A DNA stretch of 64,000 nucleotides from Palsa-459 sp035510855 (GTDB taxonomy: Bacteria > Actinomycetota > Acidimicrobiia > Acidimicrobiales > RAAP-2), in contig DATKGG010000069.1 in NCBI GenBank assembly GCA_035510855.1, positions 1 through 64,000 of the forward strand, written 5' to 3'. Shown here piece by piece: positions 61,435 through 64,000 of the stretch. Every line of letters starts with the position of its first letter. Position 1 is the first letter of the stretch. The notes beneath the pieces are model-generated. The model was not told the DNA's origin and made no database searches. It was given only the letters and a program-made list of their open reading frames with translations. The position numbers were made by a program, and so were the translations under genes.

Positions 61435-61953
61435 TCAGGTCAGGCTGAGCCACTTGCGGCCGTCGAGGAGCTCGCGCGCCGCGTCGAGGTGGCCGGCGTG
61501 ACAGGCGGTCTCGGCGATCACGTGCAGGAGGACGACGCGCAGGTCCGGGACGTCCCAGTCGCCCCACCACTCGTCGCGCTGGGCGGGCGCCTGGTCGAGC
61601 GGCGTCGCGGCGATGACCGCGTTCGAGCGACCGATCTCGTCGCGGTATGCGGCGAGCAGCTGCTGGGCGTCGGCCTCCGCAGCGACCTCCCAAAAGTCCT
61701 GCTTCTCCTCCGGCTCCGTGCCGAAGAAGTCGAGTGACTCGCCGCCGACGATGCACCGGAACCAGTAGTGCTCGACGTCGAACGCCAGGTGCTGGACCAT
61801 TCCGAGGAACGACCAGCCAGACGGCAGCATCGCGCGACGGAGCTGCACGTCGTCGAGGCCCTCGAGGATGCCGAGGACGTGCTCGCGCTGCCCGCCGAGC
61901 CACTCGACCAGCGACGTTCGCTCCGCGTCGTCATCTCGCACTCGCTCTCCCAT
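61435..61953 (-). CDS. DinB/DUF664 family protein
   Basis: A 172-residue helical-bundle protein. Three His metal-ligand positions are plausible in MVQHLAFDVEHYWF and HVIAETACHAGHLDAARELL. DinB/DUF664 proteins include mycothiol-, bacillithiol- and glutathione-dependent transferases. With an MshC ligase in the window, a mycothiol-dependent role is possible but not shown. It converges with the epoxide-hydrolase-like gene, 11 nt apart. Confidence 0.84.
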   Translation of the reverse strand: MGERVRDDDAERTSLVEWLGGQREHVLGILEGLDDVQLRRAMLPSGWSFLGMVQHLAFDVEHYWFRCIVGGESLDFFGTEPEEKQDFWEVAAEADAQQLLAAYRDEIGRSNAVIAATPLDQAPAQRDEWWGDWDVPDLRVVLLHVIAETACHAGHLDAARELLDGRKWLSLT

Positions 61954-62137
61954 CGTCCACGCTTCTCTCGGGCCAGCACCCGCCAGGTCTGCCCGAAGGT
62001 ACCTCCCTGCTAGGCCAGCCCGTTCAGTTCCTCAGACCCCCTCGAACGGCGGCGTCGGGCGGACGTACCGCGGCGAGCGGCCCTCGTGAGATGCCGGCAC
62101 GAGCAAGCTCGATGGCGACTTGGCGGGCTCGAAACCT

Positions 62138-62214
62138 TGGTGGGCGCTGCGGGACTCGAACCCACGACCTCAGCCGTGTGAAGGCTGCGCTCTAACCAGC
62201 TGAGCTAAGCGCCC
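62138..62214 (-). tRNA. tRNA-Val (anticodon CAC)
   Basis: Read on the minus strand, the 7-bp acceptor stem GGGCGCT pairs perfectly with AGCGCCC. The D arm GCTC...GAGC, anticodon stem CAGCC...GGCTG and T arm GTGGG...CCCGC (one G-U) are all present. The anticodon loop TTCACAC gives CAC, which decodes GTG valine codons. Discriminator A at 62141 is followed by an encoded CCA at 62138-62140. Confidence 0.97.
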
Positions 62215-62261
62215 GGGACGACGATGCTACCGGGCCGTGCGAGACCGTCGAGATGGCTGGA

Positions 62262-62267
62262 TAGCCT
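62262..62267 (+). promoter_or_regulatory. -10-like hexamer TAGCCT before the small membrane protein
   Basis: TAGCCT ends 6 nt before the GTG at 62274, the same spacing as before relA, pdxS and fabI. Confidence 0.4.
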
Positions 62268-62273
62268 CGTCGT

Positions 62274-62981
62274 GTGACCGACGACGCAGCAGAGGCGACG
62301 TCGGTGCCCGAGCGGACCGGATTCCTCTCGCGCTTCGCACCGAAGCCATCGGGTCCGCTGTCGGACCAGGATCTGCGCGGACGAATGCGAACCCTTGATC
62401 CGCTGGAGCGCAAGTGGGGCTTCGGCGTTGGCGCGGTGCCACTCCTTGTCGCGCTCATCCTCATGCCGCGAGTCCTCCACAACACGCCGGGCACCGCGCC
62501 GTGGAGGGTCGTCAACAAGCACTGCCTCAAGCCGGGCCACCTCGTCGGCGGCGCCGGCAGCGCCTGCGTCGTGAACGTGACGTTCACCCCGGGGCACTAC
62601 GCGCTCGAGTTCGGGCTCCTCGTGGTCCTCGGTGCGGTCATCATGTTCGCCGTCTGGAAGTCGATGCGCGTGCTGGCGGCGGTCGCCAGCATCTTTTCGG
62701 GGCTCGCGACCGGGCTGGTCGGGCTGCTCGCCATCCTCTACGGCGCGTGGCTGCTGCTGCGGTCGTGGCGGCTCCAGCGCTACGGCGTGACGGACGGGGC
62801 GTCGGTCCGCAAGGTCGCGACCGAGCGCGCCTCGGAACGGCGCGCGGCGAAGAAGCTTTCACCGAGCTCCTCGGAGCGGCGCGAGTCGAAGCGTTCTGCG
62901 GCGAGCATCGCGACGACGGGCACGAAGCCAGTCACCTCCTCGAAGCGCTACACCCCCAAGGCGAAACCCCGAAAGCGGTGA
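62274..62981 (+). CDS. Small actinobacterial membrane protein of unknown function
   Basis: A 235-residue protein. Residues about 1-45 are cytoplasmic. Three hydrophobic segments follow (about 50-65, 105-125 and 130-155), and a 65-residue, strongly basic, Ser-rich tail ends TPKAKPRKR. Between the first two helices lies a short loop with two Cys (KHCLKPG, SACVVN) that could form a disulphide if extracytoplasmic. No family is recognised. TAGCCT lies 6 nt before the GTG start. Confidence 0.7.
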   Translation: MTDDAAEATSVPERTGFLSRFAPKPSGPLSDQDLRGRMRTLDPLERKWGFGVGAVPLLVALILMPRVLHNTPGTAPWRVVNKHCLKPGHLVGGAGSACVVNVTFTPGHYALEFGLLVVLGAVIMFAVWKSMRVLAAVASIFSGLATGLVGLLAILYGAWLLLRSWRLQRYGVTDGASVRKVATERASERRAAKKLSPSSSERRESKRSAASIATTGTKPVTSSKRYTPKAKPRKR

Positions 62982-62983
62982 GC

Positions 62984-63742
62984 ATGAGCGACCAGCCGCG
63001 ACCGGACGTGTCGGTCCGACCGGGTCTCGACTTCCCGACCGCCTGGGCGAGGGGTCGGCCCGCGAGGATCGTCCGGGCGATCCTGCAGGACTTCATCATC
63101 GTGCCGCTCGCGTGGTTCCTCGCGCCCCGGATGCGGCGGGGGGTCGCCGCGCTGCGTCGTGTCGACGGCGCGTTCATCCTCGCGTCGAACCACCAGAGCC
63201 ACGCGGACACCTCGATCATCGTCGCGTCGCTGCCTCGATCGCTCCGTCGTCGACTCGTCGTCGCCGCGGCGTCGGACGTCTTTTTCTCCTCGCCGCTGCG
63301 AGCGGCGTTCGCCGCGCTCGTCTACAACGCCATCCCGATCGAGCGCCACAAGGTCGAGCGCCGGTCGGCCGGACTCGCGCGCGAGCTGCTGGGCGAGGGC
63401 TGGGGGCTGCTCATCTTCCCCGAGGGGCACCGCTCCGAGGACGGCAGGCTTCTCGAGTTCAAGGGCGGCGCCGCGTACCTCGCGGATCGCGCCGGCGCCC
63501 AGATCCTCCCCTGCTACCTCGAGAACACGAGGTTCGTGCTCCCCCGGCTGTTCGCGAAGACGTCCCAGGGGGTGGACCGATCACCCTCGAGGCTCCGCAC
63601 GCCGGTGAGCGTCACCTTCGGCCCGGCGATCTTTCCTGCCGAGGGTGAGACGACGAGGCGCCTCGGGGCACGCATCGAGTCCGCGGTCACGCACCTCGGT
63701 CGCGACGTCGCTGGCGACCCGCTCTGCGGCTCTCCTGCCTGA
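62984..63742 (+). CDS. plsC: 1-acyl-sn-glycerol-3-phosphate acyltransferase family protein
   Basis: A 252-residue PlsC-type enzyme. The H-x4-D motif is in ASNHQSHADTSIIV, followed by YNAIPIER and the phosphate-binding FPEGHRSEDG (FPEGTRS in most members). It adds a second acyl chain to lysophosphatidate or a similar lipid. The ATG at 62984 is used; GTG 62978 would give a GTGA overlap with the preceding gene. The two are probably one operon. Confidence 0.86.
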   Translation: MSDQPRPDVSVRPGLDFPTAWARGRPARIVRAILQDFIIVPLAWFLAPRMRRGVAALRRVDGAFILASNHQSHADTSIIVASLPRSLRRRLVVAAASDVFFSSPLRAAFAALVYNAIPIERHKVERRSAGLARELLGEGWGLLIFPEGHRSEDGRLLEFKGGAAYLADRAGAQILPCYLENTRFVLPRLFAKTSQGVDRSPSRLRTPVSVTFGPAIFPAEGETTRRLGARIESAVTHLGRDVAGDPLCGSPA

Positions 63743-63754
63743 CGACGGCGCGAC

Positions 63755-64000
63755 TCAGCGCAACGGGCGAGCCCGCGTGGCGGCACCCAGCCGCTCGTCG
63801 CGCAGCCCCCGCGAGGGGTCCGGCTCGATCGAGGCGAGCCCATCGGCGCCGAGCGCGAGCGCGAGCAGCCAGTCCGCGAGCGCGGGATTGCGCGCGAGGA
63901 CCGGTCCGTGCAGGTAGGTCCCGACGAGTCGTCCCTCGAGCGCGCCGTCGGTCCCGTCGCCATTGCCGACGCCGATCGTGACGTGCCCGAGTGGCGCAAG
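63755..64000 (-). CDS. GatD/CobQ-like glutamine amidotransferase (C-terminal part, runs off the edge)
   Basis: The last 81 residues of a minus-strand gene that starts beyond the window. VTIGVGNGDGTDGALEGRLVGTYLHGPVLARNPALADWLLAL is the typical end of class I glutamine amidotransferases of the GatD family, where TYLHGPVL holds the catalytic His. GatD works with MurT to amidate lipid II glutamate. That partner should be next, outside the window. The nucleophile Cys is not in view. Confidence 0.82.
   Translation of the reverse strand, partial: LAPLGHVTIGVGNGDGTDGALEGRLVGTYLHGPVLARNPALADWLLALALGADGLASIEPDPSRGLRDERLGAATRARPLR

Noticed and set aside
61954..62137. A possible small gene or RNA in the 184-bp gap before tRNA-Val
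   Set aside because: No coding frame with a start and ribosome binding site, no strong hairpin with a T run; only a weak T-arm-like stretch.

Overview
The window is GC-rich, gene-dense actinobacterial chromosome. Many genes start with GTG, and many neighbours are joined by 4-nt stop/start overlaps (GTGA or ATGA). The lineage rests on three things: a gene order from threonyl-tRNA synthetase through pimA, pdxST, ruvCAB, secDF, relA and alaS to aroE that follows the Mycobacterium Rv2614c to Rv2552c region as I remember it; an MshC-type mycothiol ligase; and an F420:NADPH oxidoreductase. A deep-branching class such as Acidimicrobiia is plausible, but the sequence does not prove it.

Region 1 (1-30015) is core housekeeping. 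A truncated ftsW/rodA-family gene enters from the left edge and meets a long minus-strand series of genes. In transcription order this series is: npdG, mshC, thrS, HIT phosphorylase, pgsA, patA, pimA (phosphatidylinositol mannoside synthesis), an M48-like membrane protein without its catalytic Glu, pdxS-pdxT (pyridoxal phosphate), yebC, ruvC-ruvA-ruvB, yajC-secD-secF, relA, hisS, aspS, rarA, alaS, ruvX, mltG, aroE, rodA and a DUF151 nuclease. Several internal starts (alaS, relA, ruvC, pdxS) have a TAnnnT -10-like hexamer only 6-7 nt upstream, which suggests leaderless mRNAs.

Region 2 (30066-54031) opens with an InhA-type enoyl reductase and then holds a Wzx/Wzy-style exopolysaccharide locus. 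It has an initiating polyprenyl glycosylphosphotransferase, eight glycosyltransferase genes (two of them double-domain fusions, GT2-GT4 and GT4-GT4), a flippase, an O-antigen-polymerase-like protein, a Wzz/BY-kinase with a (Tyr-Gly)9 tail, a DUF4012 protein, a low-molecular-weight tyrosine phosphatase, an ABC exporter and two methyltransferases. A nitroreductase gene lies among them. Genes alternate strands and often overlap tail to tail.

Region 3 (54044-64000) is mixed: an SPFH/NfeD pair, a DUF2510-RDD membrane protein, a three-gene unit (DUF1003, a frameshifted GNAT acetyltransferase, an unknown protein), and a protein joining a malonyltransferase fold that lacks its serine to a biotinyl-carrier-like domain that lacks its lysine. 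A flavin oxidase/monooxygenase, an epoxide-hydrolase-like enzyme, a DinB protein, tRNA-Val(CAC), a small membrane protein, a lysophosphatidate acyltransferase and the 3' end of a GatD-type amidotransferase follow. I see no insertion sequence, prophage or CRISPR array, and no gene-free stretch longer than about 185 bp.
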